Shown: positions 1 through 8,851, counted from the stretch's first letter. The stretch: 64,000 nucleotides of DNA from Paracoccus versutus (GCF_000763885.1 NZ_JRKO01000035.1:1-64000), one strand, 5' to 3'. The notes: generated by a model not told the origin, from the sequence alone. Numbers and translations: made by a program.

Positions 1-453
1 CACCGCCGCCTCGGCCATGTCGGCGGCGGCGCGGGCGTCGTCCCGCTGCGCGGGCGCGCTGACCCGCTGCGCCAGCAGCCGCTCCTGCCGCGCCGCCTCG
101 CGCGCCATGCGTTCGGCATTGGCGCGGGCCGAGGCCAGCGTCGCCTCGATGGCGGCGATCTCGGGCGCGCGGCCGCCCTTCTCCAGGTCGGCCAGGGTGC
201 TGGCGGCGCGGGCCTGGGCTGCCTCGGCCGCGGCCAGCGCCAGCGCGGCGTCGCGGGTTTCCAGCATGGCCACGGCCTGCCCGGCCTCGACGCGGTCGCC
301 GCGCTGCACGGCCAGCGCCTCGATCCGGGCCGTCGCCACGGGGGCGATCTGCACATGCTCGCCCTCGGCATAGCCGGTGCCCAGGGGCGGCGGCGGGCCG
401 CAATGGGAAAACAGCGCGGCAAGAAAGGCCAGCGAGCAGATGAAATCAGCCAT
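1..453 (-). CDS. HlyD-family efflux adaptor (periplasmic membrane-fusion protein), 5' part only
   Basis: The gene runs off the left edge; the first 151 codons are visible. The protein begins MADFICSLAFLAALFSHCG, a hydrophobic leader that may be a signal peptide or lipoprotein signal. A biotinyl/lipoyl-like segment follows (about residues 30-70, including IEALAVQRGDRVEAGQ), then an Ala/Arg/Glu-rich alpha-helical hairpin. This is the usual start of an adaptor that links an inner-membrane pump to an outer-membrane channel. The start codon lies inside the end of the tetR gene (8-base overlap), so the two are translationally coupled. A CecR-type regulator followed by a HlyD adaptor matches the E. 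coli ybiH(cecR)-ybhGFSR order, so ABC-2 efflux genes may follow outside the window (inference). Confidence 0.8.
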   Translation of the reverse strand, partial: MADFICSLAFLAALFSHCGPPPPLGTGYAEGEHVQIAPVATARIEALAVQRGDRVEAGQAVAMLETRDAALALAAAEAAQARAASTLADLEKGGRAPEIAAIEATLASARANAERMAREAARQERLLAQRVSAPAQRDDARAAADMAEAAV

Positions 454-1087
454 CCGCGCCCCCGGTCATCCGGTCCAGGTTGGCCAGCATCCGCCGGGTG
501 ATCGCCCGCGCCTCGGCCCGTGCATAATGCCGCCAGCCCATCCGGCGCTGGACGATGGGCGCGGCCACGCGGAAATAGACCGCCTGCCCGATCAGCGAGA
601 ACACGGCCAGCTTCACCTCCTCGGCCTCTGCCGGCTCGCCGGTCGCGGCGGACCAGAGCGCGCAGAGCGCGCGGTGGCGTGGTTCGATCAGCGTGGTATA
701 AAGCCGGTCCAGCACCGGGCTTTCCGGCTCGGCCAGTTCGCGCAGCACGAAGGCCACCGCGTCGCTGGCCGCGGGGCTGACGATCATGAAGGTGACGATC
801 CGGCGCACCAGCCGCCGCAGCAGCAGCCGGGCGTGGCGGGGGTCCGGCCGGTCCAGCAGGCCGGGCAGGGGCCGGGCGACCTGCGCCACCCGCTCGGCCA
901 CCGCATCGGCGCAGGCGATGCGCAGCCCGTCCTTGCCGCCGAAGTGATAGGCGATGGACGAGATGTTGGTGCCCGCCTGCGCGGCGATGGCCCGCGTCGA
1001 GGCAGCCTGGAACCCGCCGCGGCCGAATTGCTGCATGGCGGCCCCGATAAGGGAAAGGCGGGTGGGATGCGGGTCCATGCCGATCAC
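446..1087 (-). CDS. TetR-family regulator, CecR-like
   Basis: A 213-residue repressor. The N-terminal helix-turn-helix spans about residues 31-55 (TRAIAAQAGTNISSIAYHFG) and carries the TetR signature ending in YHFGGKDGL. The C-terminal half resembles the CecR/DUF1956 ligand-binding domain. It is the first gene of a pair with the HlyD adaptor, which it overlaps by 8 bases, so it probably represses its own efflux operon. A 6-4-6 inverted repeat lies 10 bases upstream of the start. Start choice: M1 at 1087; M4 at 1078 is a possible alternative. Family assignment is firm, the ligand is unknown. Confidence 0.85.
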   Translation of the reverse strand: MIGMDPHPTRLSLIGAAMQQFGRGGFQAASTRAIAAQAGTNISSIAYHFGGKDGLRIACADAVAERVAQVARPLPGLLDRPDPRHARLLLRRLVRRIVTFMIVSPAASDAVAFVLRELAEPESPVLDRLYTTLIEPRHRALCALWSAATGEPAEAEEVKLAVFSLIGQAVYFRVAAPIVQRRMGWRHYARAEARAITRRMLANLDRMTGGADG

Positions 1088-1096
1088 GCCGAAATG

Positions 1097-1112
1097 TCAA
1101 TCAAACGATTGA
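1097..1112. promoter_or_regulatory. Inverted repeat, likely operator of the TetR/HlyD operon
   Basis: TCAATC-AAAC-GATTGA is a perfect 6-bp inverted repeat with a 4-base spacer, 10 bases upstream of the tetR start, in an A/T-richer patch than its surroundings. Position and symmetry fit autorepression by the downstream TetR regulator. Binding is inferred, not shown. Confidence 0.55.
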
Positions 1113-1170
1113 TACAGGATTTTCGGCCCGGAGTCGAGCCCGCGGGCATCCGCCCTTTGGGCAGGATGCG

Positions 1171-1213
1171 AAAAGGCCGCCCGGTGCCTGCCGCGGCAGG
1201 GCCATGGGCGGCC
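1171..1213 (-). terminator. Rho-independent terminator after the sugar-acid operon
   Basis: On the minus strand an 8-bp stem (GGCCGCCC pairing with GGGCGGCC, 1206-1213 with 1175-1182) encloses an inner palindrome (CCTGCCGCGGCAGG) and is followed by TTTT (1171-1174). It starts 6 bases after the kdgK stop codon. It should end the ten-gene transcript that begins at gntR. Confidence 0.65.
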
Positions 1214-1218
1214 GGGGC

Positions 1219-2136
1219 TCAGCCCTGTGCGACCGCCTCGGGCACCAATGCGCCGCGATGGCGGATCACCCGGCGGCTGAGGTCATGCGCCCGGCGGATG
1301 GCGGCGGGGATGTCGGCGCCGTCCAGCCGCGCGGCCAGATAGCCGGCGTTGAAGCTGTCCCCGGCGGCGGTGGTGTCCACCGGCACCTCGCGCGGCAGGC
1401 CCTCGACCAGCCCCGCGCCTTCGCGCCCGCCATAGCGGATGGCGTCGCCGCCCGCCTTGACCACGACCTGCCCGGCCCCGCGCGCCAGATAGCGCGCTAC
1501 CGTCGCCTGCGGATGGGCATCGCCGAAAAAGCTGCGCTCGTCGTCGAAGCTGGGCAGGACCAGGTCGGCGACGGCCGCCGCCGCCTCGATCTCGCGGCAC
1601 ATGGCGGCGGCGTCGGGCCAGAGCCGGGGCCGCAGGTTCGGGTCGAACACCACCTGCGTGCCCGCCGCGCGCGCGGTTGCCAGCGTCCCGATCAATGTGG
1701 CACGGCCGGCCGGGGGCAGGATGCCCAGGGTGATGCCCGAGAAATAGGCGATGCCGACCCCTGCCAGCGCCGAGGCCAGCGCCGCCGGATCGTCGGCCAG
1801 CCCCTTGGCCGCCGAGGTGTCGCGCCAATAGCTGAAGCTGCGCTCGCCATCCTTCAGCGAGATGGCATAGACCGCGATCTCGCGGCCGGGGTCGCGGCCC
1901 ACATGGGTCGCGTCGATCCCCTCGGCGGCCAGGAAATCGACCATCTGCTGCGAGAATTCGCCCAGGCCCACGCGGCTGCAATAGGCCACGCGCCAGTCGG
2001 CCGGCAGCAGGCGGCGCAGATACCAGGCCGTGTTCAGCGTGTCGCCGGCGATGCCCAGCCGCCACAGCCCGCCCTGGCCCGAGGGCGACAGCTCGACCAT
2101 GGCCTCGCCGATGGAAAGGATGGACTTGCCGGTCAC
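1219..2136 (-). CDS. kdgK: 2-dehydro-3-deoxygluconate kinase (PfkB family)
   Basis: This 305-residue ribokinase/PfkB-type kinase is expected to phosphorylate 2-keto-3-deoxygluconate, the product of UxuA, to KDPG in the cytoplasm. It shows the KdgK-type N-terminus (SIGEAMVELS, then GDTLNTAWYL at about 31-40) and the PfkB signature DTTAAGDSFNAG at 254-265, with D260 the catalytic base by family rule. The start is a GTG at 2136 inside a GTGA overlap with the uxuB stop, so the two are coupled. It is the last gene of the operon, just before the terminator. A second PfkB kinase of similar type lies at 16457-17392. Confidence 0.85.
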   Translation of the reverse strand: MTGKSILSIGEAMVELSPSGQGGLWRLGIAGDTLNTAWYLRRLLPADWRVAYCSRVGLGEFSQQMVDFLAAEGIDATHVGRDPGREIAVYAISLKDGERSFSYWRDTSAAKGLADDPAALASALAGVGIAYFSGITLGILPPAGRATLIGTLATARAAGTQVVFDPNLRPRLWPDAAAMCREIEAAAAVADLVLPSFDDERSFFGDAHPQATVARYLARGAGQVVVKAGGDAIRYGGREGAGLVEGLPREVPVDTTAAGDSFNAGYLAARLDGADIPAAIRRAHDLSRRVIRHRGALVPEAVAQG

Positions 2137-3581
2137 GATGCCAACTCCGTCGCCATGGCCGCGCGCAACCCGTCGCGGCGGATATGGGTCACGGCCTGCC
2201 GCACCGTCCCGGTGAAGGCGGCATCGCCGACCAGCGAAGGCGGCGCCAGCCCCGGCAGCCCCAGGACCGAGCGGGCCAGGGCCTCGTCGTCCCCGCCCGC
2301 CTTGCGGGCCAGCTCCAGCAGCGCCGCGCCGCGCGGATCGTCCGGCGCCTGTTCCTGCCCGGCCAGCCATGCCAGCCAGACCGCCGTGGCGAAGGCAAAG
2401 GGGCGGGCGTCGCCGCCGGCTCGCAGCAGTTCGGCCGCGGGGGCGAACCAGCGCTGCGGCAGCTTCTCGGTGCCGTCCATGGCGATCTGCCGGGTCTGGT
2501 GGGCGATGGCGGGGTTGGCAAAGCGCGCCAGCAGCGCCGCGGCATAGGCTTCGAGGTCGAGCCCGGCGCCCTGCGGCAGGGTCGCGCCTGCCGCCTGCAT
2601 GTGGCGCCGGACCAGAGCCGCCAACGGCGGGTCGGCCATGGCGTCGCGGACATGCGGCAGGTCCAGCATCTGCCCGGCATAGGCGATCAGCGAATGGCTG
2701 CCGTTCAGCATGCGCAGCTTCATCGCCTCATGCGGGCGGACGTCGCGCACGAACAGCGCGCCGCCGGCCTCCCATGCCGGGCGGCCGTGCGGGAAGTGGT
2801 CCTCGATCACCCATTGGCTGAAGGGCTCGGTCTCGACCGCGGCCAGGTCGCGATGGCCGGTCAGCGCCTCGACATCGGCCAGGGTGCGCGCGGTCGTGGC
2901 CGGGGTGATGCGGTCCACCATGGTCGCCGGAAAGGCGACGTGATCGGCGATCCAGCCGGCCAGGTCGGGGTCGCGGCGGCGGGCAAGGCCCAGCACGCCC
3001 GCACGCAGCAGCGCGCCGTTGTCGGGCAGGTTGTCGCAGCTCAGCACGGCAAAGGGCGCGGCCCCGGCCTCGCGCCGCGCCGCCAGGGCGGCCAGGATGA
3101 TGCCCAGCACGCCCTGCGGCGCCTGCGGCTGCGCCAGATCGGCGGCGACCGCGGGATGGGCCGGATCGGCATCCATGGCCGCGCGGTCGATGCCATAGGC
3201 CTTTTCCGAGACGGTCAGCGACAGGATGCGGATCGCGGGATCGCAGGCGGCGCGCAGGATCGCCGCCGCATCGCCGCCGATGGCCGGGCCATGCGCGCCG
3301 ATCACCCGTGCCCGGTCGCTTTCCGAACGCTCCAGCACGGTGAAAAGCCCGTCCTGCCCGTTCAGCGCATCCGGGATCTCGCGGCTGCGCAGGTTGGCGC
3401 CGAGGATGCGCCAGTCGCCGCCCTCGGCCGCCAGCGCGTCGTCGGTATGGACCGCCTGATGCGCGCGATGGAAGGCGCCCAGCCCCAGATGCAGGATGCC
3501 CATGCCATGCGCGGCGCGGTCGTAGCGCGGCCGCGCGACGCCGGGCGGCAGGTCGGCAAGGCTGGCCAGGCGCGGGCTCAT
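2133..3581 (-). CDS. uxuB: Mannitol dehydrogenase family: fructuronate reductase / D-mannonate oxidoreductase
   Basis: A 482-residue long-chain polyol dehydrogenase. The Rossmann motif GILHLGLGAFHRAHQ lies at about 28-42, LSCDNLPDNG at about 178-187, and the catalytic Lys/Asn/His signature KLRMLNGSH at about 286-294. In this context it interconverts D-fructuronate and D-mannonate with NAD(H). The ATG at 3581 overlaps the uxuA stop (ATGA), which fixes the start; an upstream in-frame extension is just the uxuA shadow. Length matches UxuB. Mannitol or altronate dehydrogenase activity is the alternative, but the neighbouring uxuA argues for mannonate. Confidence 0.85.
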   Translation of the reverse strand: MSPRLASLADLPPGVARPRYDRAAHGMGILHLGLGAFHRAHQAVHTDDALAAEGGDWRILGANLRSREIPDALNGQDGLFTVLERSESDRARVIGAHGPAIGGDAAAILRAACDPAIRILSLTVSEKAYGIDRAAMDADPAHPAVAADLAQPQAPQGVLGIILAALAARREAGAAPFAVLSCDNLPDNGALLRAGVLGLARRRDPDLAGWIADHVAFPATMVDRITPATTARTLADVEALTGHRDLAAVETEPFSQWVIEDHFPHGRPAWEAGGALFVRDVRPHEAMKLRMLNGSHSLIAYAGQMLDLPHVRDAMADPPLAALVRRHMQAAGATLPQGAGLDLEAYAAALLARFANPAIAHQTRQIAMDGTEKLPQRWFAPAAELLRAGGDARPFAFATAVWLAWLAGQEQAPDDPRGAALLELARKAGGDDEALARSVLGLPGLAPPSLVGDAAFTGTVRQAVTHIRRDGLRAAMATELAS

Positions 3582-4786
3582 GGCCGCGCCCCGTGGCTCA
3601 GCGCCAGCTCGACCCCGCGCAGCTCGGCCAGGCCCTTGAGCCGGCCGATGGCGGGATAGCCGGGCTGGCCGCCGCGGCCGATGTCGTCCAGGATGTCCTG
3701 GCCGTGGTCGGGGCGCATCGGGATTGTCGCATCGGCTCGGCCGGCGGCGCGGCGCTTGGCCTCCTCGCGCAGGACCGCGGCGACCAGCGCCACCATGTCG
3801 GTCTGGCCGCCCAGATGCTCGTCCTCGAAGAAGGAACCGCGGATCGCGTCGCTGTCGCGGCGCACGTTGCGCAGGTGCAGGAAATGCACCCGGTCGCCCA
3901 GCCGCTCCATCATGCCCGGCAGGTCGTTGTCCGGCCGCGCCCCCAGCGAGCCCGAGCAAAGCGTGATGCCGTTCGCCGGCAGGTCCACGGCGGCCATGCG
4001 CTCGGCGTAATCCGCCTCGGTCGACATGACGCGCGGCAGGCCCAGCAGGCCAAAGGGCGGGTCGTCGGGATGGCAGCAGAGCCGCACGCCGATCTCTTGC
4101 GCGACCGGGACCACCTGTTCCAGGAAGTCGTGGAAATGCCGGCGCAGCACCGCGTCCGTCACCGGGGCATAGCTTTCCAAGAGCGCCCGCACGTCGTTTA
4201 GGCTGAAATGCTCGGCCGCGCCGGGCAGGCCGAAGACCACGTTGCCGGCCAGCTCTTCGCGGCGGGCATCGTCCATCGCGGCAAAGCGGCGGGCGGCTTC
4301 CTCGCGGATCTCTTGGGGGAAATCCTCGGCTGCGCCCCTGCGCTGCAGGATATGGATGTCGAAGGCGGCGAAATCGGTGAAGTCGAAGCGCATGCAGCGC
4401 GCGCCGTTCGGCCTCCGCCAGGCCAGGTCGGTGCGGGTCCAGTCCAGAACCGGCATGAAGTTATAGCAGATCACCTCGATCCCGGCGTCCTTCAGGTGAC
4501 GCATCGAGGTGATCCAGTTGGCGACATGCGTCCGCCAGTCGCCGGTCTGGGTCTTGATTGCCTCGCTGACCGGCAGGCTTTCCACCACCTCCCATTTCAG
4601 GCCCGAGGGCGCGCCGTCCGCCATCACCGCCAGTTCGGCCTGCCGGCGGGCGATTTCCTCGGGGGACCAGACCGTTCCGGTCGGGACGTGGTGCAGGGCG
4701 GTGACCACGCCCTGGACCCCGGCTTGCAGCATGTCGTCGATCGAGACCCGATCCTTGGGGCCGAACCAGCGCCAGGTATGTCGCAT
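3578..4786 (-). CDS. uxuA: D-mannonate dehydratase
   Basis: A 402-residue cytoplasmic metal-dependent enzyme that dehydrates D-mannonate to 2-keto-3-deoxygluconate. It starts MRHTWRWFGPKDRVSIDDML, the classic UxuA N-terminus, and has the metal-site segment CCHPDDPPFG at about 237-246. Length matches the family. It sits between the FMN dehydrogenase (18-base gap) and uxuB (4-base overlap), and its product is the substrate of the downstream kinase. Assignment is strong from sequence and context together. Confidence 0.92.
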   Translation of the reverse strand: MRHTWRWFGPKDRVSIDDMLQAGVQGVVTALHHVPTGTVWSPEEIARRQAELAVMADGAPSGLKWEVVESLPVSEAIKTQTGDWRTHVANWITSMRHLKDAGIEVICYNFMPVLDWTRTDLAWRRPNGARCMRFDFTDFAAFDIHILQRRGAAEDFPQEIREEAARRFAAMDDARREELAGNVVFGLPGAAEHFSLNDVRALLESYAPVTDAVLRRHFHDFLEQVVPVAQEIGVRLCCHPDDPPFGLLGLPRVMSTEADYAERMAAVDLPANGITLCSGSLGARPDNDLPGMMERLGDRVHFLHLRNVRRDSDAIRGSFFEDEHLGGQTDMVALVAAVLREEAKRRAAGRADATIPMRPDHGQDILDDIGRGGQPGYPAIGRLKGLAELRGVELALSHGARP

Positions 4787-4804
4787 TCACGTTTTCCTTG
4801 TTCT

Positions 4805-5962
4805 TCAGGCGGCATTGCCGCGGTCGTCCGGCCACAGGCAGCCGGGACCGAAATCCTTGATGTCGTTGACGCCGCAAAGCGCCATGGTGATGTCCATTTC
4901 GCGGCGCAGGATAGCCAGCGCCGCCTCGACGCCCTTCTGCCCCATGGCGCCCAGCCCATAGGTGAAGGCGCGGCCGACAAAGACGGCGTTCGCGCCCAGG
5001 GCGATGGCCTTCAGCGCCTCCTGTCCCGACTGGATGCCGCTGTCGAGATAAAGCGGAAAGTCCGGCCCGACCGCGCGCCGGATCGCCGGCAGGGCGCGGA
5101 TGGTCGAGGGCGCGCCGTCGAGCTGCCGTCCCCCGTGGTTCGAGACCAGGATCGCGTCGCAGCCGGTGTCCCGCGCGCGCCGCGCGTCCTCGGGGTCGTT
5201 GATGCCCTTCAGGATCACCGGCCCGCCCCATTTGCGGATGATCTGTTCCACCCGCGCCCAGTCCAGCCGCTGGTCGAACTGGCGCGCGGTCCAGTCCATC
5301 AGGTCGCCCAGGCTTTCGACGCCGCGGGCGTGGCCGACGATATTGCCGAAGCTGCGCCGGCGCGTGCCCAGCATCCCCAGCGCCCAGCGGGGATGCAGCG
5401 CGATGTCGATCAGGTTCGGCAGCGTCAGCCGCGGCGGCGCGGTCATGCGGTTCTTCAGATCCTTGTGGCGCTGGCCCTGGATGGTCAGGTCCAGCGTCAG
5501 CACCAGCGCCGTCACCCCGGCGCGGCGGGCGCGCTCCAGGATGTCCTCCAGGAACGTCTCGTCCCGCAGGGTGTAGAGCTGGAACCAGAACGGCGCGCCG
5601 GTCGCCTGCGCCACGTCCTCGAGCGAGCACATGGACATGGTGGACAGGGTGAAGGGCACGCCGGCAGCCTGCGCGGCGCGGGCGGCGTGGATCTCGCCAT
5701 CCGGGTGCTGCATGCCCAAGAGGCCCACCGGAGCCAGCGCCAGGGGCATCGAGACCGGCTGGCCCAGCATGGTGGTGGCAAGGTTGCGGGCCTCGATGTT
5801 GCGGGCGACGCGCTGGCGCAGCAGGATGCGTTCGAAATCGGCGCGGTTGGCGCGATAGGTGCTGCCCGTCCAGGCGCCGACATCCACGTAGTCGTAGAAC
5901 ATGCGCGGGACGCGCCGCCGGTGCAGGCGGCGCAGATCCTCGATCTCGGTGATGACCGGCAT
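4805..5962 (-). CDS. FMN-dependent alpha-hydroxyacid dehydrogenase (LldD-like)
   Basis: A 385-residue TIM-barrel flavoprotein that oxidises an L-2-hydroxyacid to the 2-keto acid. It shows the FMN-site strand FWFQLY (125-130), a lysine at 252 (VILKGI) and the family signature SNHGGRQLDGAP (274-285), with H276 the catalytic base. Closest by feel to L-lactate dehydrogenase (cytochrome) LldD, but it sits inside a sugar-acid operon between the zinc dehydrogenase (4-base gap) and uxuA, so the true substrate may be a sugar-derived hydroxyacid. The family is certain, the substrate is not. Confidence 0.75.
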   Translation of the reverse strand: MPVITEIEDLRRLHRRRVPRMFYDYVDVGAWTGSTYRANRADFERILLRQRVARNIEARNLATTMLGQPVSMPLALAPVGLLGMQHPDGEIHAARAAQAAGVPFTLSTMSMCSLEDVAQATGAPFWFQLYTLRDETFLEDILERARRAGVTALVLTLDLTIQGQRHKDLKNRMTAPPRLTLPNLIDIALHPRWALGMLGTRRRSFGNIVGHARGVESLGDLMDWTARQFDQRLDWARVEQIIRKWGGPVILKGINDPEDARRARDTGCDAILVSNHGGRQLDGAPSTIRALPAIRRAVGPDFPLYLDSGIQSGQEALKAIALGANAVFVGRAFTYGLGAMGQKGVEAALAILRREMDITMALCGVNDIKDFGPGCLWPDDRGNAA

Positions 5963-5966
5963 GGGT

Positions 5967-7010
5967 TCAGGCCCCGAAATCCAGCTGCACCTTGACCGCC
6001 TGCGCCCGGTCGCCGGCCAGGTCGAAGGCGCGCTGCGCCTCGGCCGCCGGCAGAACCTGCGTGACCATGGGCGACAGGTCGATCTGGCCCGCGCCGATCA
6101 TGCGCACGGCCTCGGCAAACTCGCGGTCGAAGCGATGGGTGCCGACCAGGCGCAGTTCCTTGGCGACGATCAGGTTCAGGGGCAGGGGCAGGGTGCCGCC
6201 GACGCCGATCTGGACCATCGTGGCCTGCGGCCGCGCCAGGCCGATGGCCTGCGCGATGGCATGGGGATTGGCCGAGCATTCCAGGACCACGTCGACCTGG
6301 CCCTTGCCCTCGGCCAGGTCGGCCAGGGCGTCGGGCTGTTCGGCCACGTTCACCGCCCGGTCCGCGCCCATGCGGCCGGCGATCCCCAGGGTGAAGTCCT
6401 GCACATCCGTCACCACGACCTCGGCCGCGCCGCGCAGCCGGGCCAGCGCGGTGCAGATCGCGCCGATGGGACCGGCGCCGGTGATCAGCACCCGCTGGCC
6501 GGACAGGTCGGGCGCCATGCTCAGCGCGTGCAGGCAGACCGCCAGCGGCTCGGCCCCGGCCGCGGCCTGGGCACTTGCCCCCTCGGGCAGCGGCAGGCAT
6601 TGGCCGACGGGGTGATACAGCCGGTTGCGGAAGAAACCGTCCTCATGCGGCAGCCGCATGGCCGAGCCGCTGAAGCGCATGGCCAGGCAATGCCGCTGGG
6701 CCCCCGCGCGGCAATAGTCGCATTCGCCGCAGGGGCGCGAGGGCGACAGCGCCACCAGCTGCCCCGGCACCAGGCCGGACCCCTCGGGCGCGGCCTCGAC
6801 CACGCCGGCGGCCTCGTGGCCCAGCACGATGGGCTGGCGCACCCGGACCGGGCCGAAGCCGCCGTCATGGTAGTAATGCAGGTCCGAGCCGCAGATGCCG
6901 CCGCGCAGCACGCGGACCAGGGCGGCGCCCTCGGCGGGCTGCGGCTCGGCCAGGGGCTCGATCCGCAGGTCATGGGCCGCATGCAGGCGGCAGGCGATCT
7001 CCTGTGCCAT
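5967..7010 (-). CDS. Zinc-dependent MDR dehydrogenase, L-idonate/L-gulonate 5-dehydrogenase type
   Basis: A 347-residue medium-chain dehydrogenase. Catalytic zinc ligands are C40 (GGICGSDLHYYHDGG) and H65-E66 (GHEAAG); the structural zinc cysteines are 94, 97, 100 and 108. The coenzyme Rossmann motif is near TGAGPIGAICTALA. The text resembles L-idonate 5-dehydrogenase. In L-gulonate pathways (described in Chromohalobacter) such an enzyme oxidises L-gulonate to D-fructuronate, exactly the substrate of the UxuB here. The absence of uxaC supports this reading, but L-idonate to 5-ketogluconate remains possible. It is one base downstream of dctM. Confidence 0.75.
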   Translation of the reverse strand: MAQEIACRLHAAHDLRIEPLAEPQPAEGAALVRVLRGGICGSDLHYYHDGGFGPVRVRQPIVLGHEAAGVVEAAPEGSGLVPGQLVALSPSRPCGECDYCRAGAQRHCLAMRFSGSAMRLPHEDGFFRNRLYHPVGQCLPLPEGASAQAAAGAEPLAVCLHALSMAPDLSGQRVLITGAGPIGAICTALARLRGAAEVVVTDVQDFTLGIAGRMGADRAVNVAEQPDALADLAEGKGQVDVVLECSANPHAIAQAIGLARPQATMVQIGVGGTLPLPLNLIVAKELRLVGTHRFDREFAEAVRMIGAGQIDLSPMVTQVLPAAEAQRAFDLAGDRAQAVKVQLDFGA

Positions 7011-7011
7011 G

Positions 7012-8292
7012 TCAGTTCCCCATCAGCGTCGTCGGCAGCCAGGTGGCGAAGGGCGGGTAGTAGGACACCAGCAGCAGCACGATGATGTTCGAGATCAGGA
7101 AGGGGATGACCGCGCTGATGACCTTGGCCAGCGGCTCGCGGGCGATGTTGCAGGCGACGAACAGGCAGACGCCCACCGGCGGCGTGGTCAGGCCGATCAT
7201 CAGGTTCAGCACAGCGAAGGTGGCGAAATGCAGCGGCTCGATGCCGACGCTGGTCGCCAGGCCAAGCAGCGGCACGAACAGGATGATGAGCGCGGCGATG
7301 GTCTCCATGAACATGCCGATCGTCAGCAGCAGCACGTTGATCAGCAGGATCACCAGGATCGGGTTGTCGGTGATCGCCAGCACGCTGCTGACCAGCATCT
7401 GCGGGATGCGCTCGGACGCCAGGATCGAGCCGAAGACATTGGCGAAGCCCACCAGCGCCAGGATGCCGGCCGAGGAGATCGCGCTGTTGACGATGATGCG
7501 CGGCACCGCGCGGATCGGCAGCTCGCGATAGACGAAGGCGCCGACGACGAAGGCGTAAAGGCAGGCGACGATGGCGGTCTCGGTCGGCGTGGCGATGCCG
7601 GTCAGCAGGCCGCCGATGATCAGCCCGGTCATGGCCAGCGCCCAGAAGGCGGCGAGGAAGGCCGCGATCAGTTCGCCGAAGCCCTGCCATTGCTGGCGCG
7701 GATAGTTGCGGCGCACGGCGAGGATGTAGCAGGTGATCGCCATGCCAATGCCCATCAGCACGCCCGGAACCGCGCCGGCCAGGAACAGCTGGCCGACCGA
7801 GATGCCCGACAGGGCGCCGACGATGATCATCGGCACGCTGGGCGGCAGCATCGGTCCCACCGTGGCCGAGGCGGCGGTGATGGCGGCGGCGAAATCGCCG
7901 GGATAGCCGGATTTCTTCATGCCGGGGATCATGACGCCGCCGGTCGCCGCGACATCGGCGACGGCCGTGCCCGAGACGCCGCCGAACATCATCGAATCCG
8001 CGACGTTGGCCATGGCCAGCCCGCCGCGCATCCAGCCCACCATGGCATTGGCCAGGCGGATGATGCGCTCGGTGATGCCGCCGAAGTTCATCAGGTTCCC
8101 GGCCAGGATGAAGCCGGGGATGCACAGCAGGACAAAGACGTCCATGCCCGCATACATGCGCTGCGGGATGATGACGACCGGCAGGCCCGCCGTCAGGATA
8201 TAGGCCAGCGAGGCAAGCCCCAGGCAGACCGCGACCGGCACGCCAAGCGCCAGGGTCACGAAGAAGGTGGTCAGAAGCAGGAAAAGATCCAT
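7012..8292 (-). CDS. dctM: TRAP transporter large permease (DctM family)
   Basis: About 426 residues, almost entirely hydrophobic, with the usual 12-13 membrane spans and the GVPVAVCLGLASL and IPGFILAGNLMNFGG-type segments of DctM. It is the ion-coupled channel subunit of a tripartite periplasmic importer. Start at 8292 (MDLFLLLTTFF) is preferred: it has GAGGA about 10 bases upstream and leaves a 4-base gap after dctQ. An in-frame ATG at 8313 would add MPRKPEP and overlap dctQ. Substrate is probably a sugar acid, from the operon context. Confidence 0.9.
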   Translation of the reverse strand: MDLFLLLTTFFVTLALGVPVAVCLGLASLAYILTAGLPVVIIPQRMYAGMDVFVLLCIPGFILAGNLMNFGGITERIIRLANAMVGWMRGGLAMANVADSMMFGGVSGTAVADVAATGGVMIPGMKKSGYPGDFAAAITAASATVGPMLPPSVPMIIVGALSGISVGQLFLAGAVPGVLMGIGMAITCYILAVRRNYPRQQWQGFGELIAAFLAAFWALAMTGLIIGGLLTGIATPTETAIVACLYAFVVGAFVYRELPIRAVPRIIVNSAISSAGILALVGFANVFGSILASERIPQMLVSSVLAITDNPILVILLINVLLLTIGMFMETIAALIILFVPLLGLATSVGIEPLHFATFAVLNLMIGLTTPPVGVCLFVACNIAREPLAKVISAVIPFLISNIIVLLLVSYYPPFATWLPTTLMGN

Positions 8293-8296
8293 GGGC

Positions 8297-8803
8297 TCAG
8301 GCTTCCTCGGCAAGATGGGGGCGCCCGTCGTCGGTGCCGGCGATCATGCCGACTACCCGCAGCAGCGCGAACAGGAACAGCATGACGGACAGCACCAGCA
8401 CCGAGGCGTGGATGATGTCCATCGGCCAGCGCAGGCTGGGCGAGCGCTGGAAGGCGCCGATGGTGGTGAATTTCCAGGCCGGCCAGATCATCACCCCGCC
8501 AAGCGCGGCGGTGCAGATCGCCGCGATCAGCCGCATCCACCAGGCGCGGGCTTCCGAGACGGTTTCCTGCAGCAGGTCCACGTTCACCAGCTCGCCCGTC
8601 ATCAGCGACAGGCCGATGCCGAAGGCGGTCATGTAGAGCAGCAGGTAGCGCGACAGTTCCTCGGTCCAGACCGGCGAGGGCAGGCCGAAGGTCCGGGTGG
8701 CGATCTGAAGCGTGACCACCACGATCAGCGCGAAGAAGGCGATGCCCACCGCGAACCGGCTGGCCGCCGCGACGCCGCGTTGCAAGAGTGCCAGGTTTTT
8801 CAT
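8297..8803 (-). CDS. dctQ: TRAP transporter small permease (DctQ family)
   Basis: A 168-residue four-span membrane protein (spans near residues 18-38, 52-70, 92-112 and 135-155). The segment WTEELSRYLLLYMTAFGIGLSL is the typical DctQ core. It pairs with the downstream DctM and the upstream periplasmic binding protein. It is separated from dctP by a 64-base gap holding a strong stem-loop. Confidence 0.88.
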   Translation of the reverse strand: MKNLALLQRGVAAASRFAVGIAFFALIVVVTLQIATRTFGLPSPVWTEELSRYLLLYMTAFGIGLSLMTGELVNVDLLQETVSEARAWWMRLIAAICTAALGGVMIWPAWKFTTIGAFQRSPSLRWPMDIIHASVLVLSVMLFLFALLRVVGMIAGTDDGRPHLAEEA

Positions 8804-8827
8804 GGTTCCAAACCCTTGGGGGAAGAT

Positions 8828-8851
8828 GCCGGCGCGGGTGTTCGCGCCGGC
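8828..8851 (-). promoter_or_regulatory. Intra-operon stem-loop between dctP and dctQ
   Basis: GCCGGCGCG (8828-8836) pairs perfectly with CGCGCCGGC (8843-8851) around a 6-base loop. There is no T-run, so it is more likely an mRNA 3'-end stabiliser or partial attenuator. Such structures commonly allow the binding protein to be made in excess of the permeases (known for other binding-protein operons; inferred here). Confidence 0.5.
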
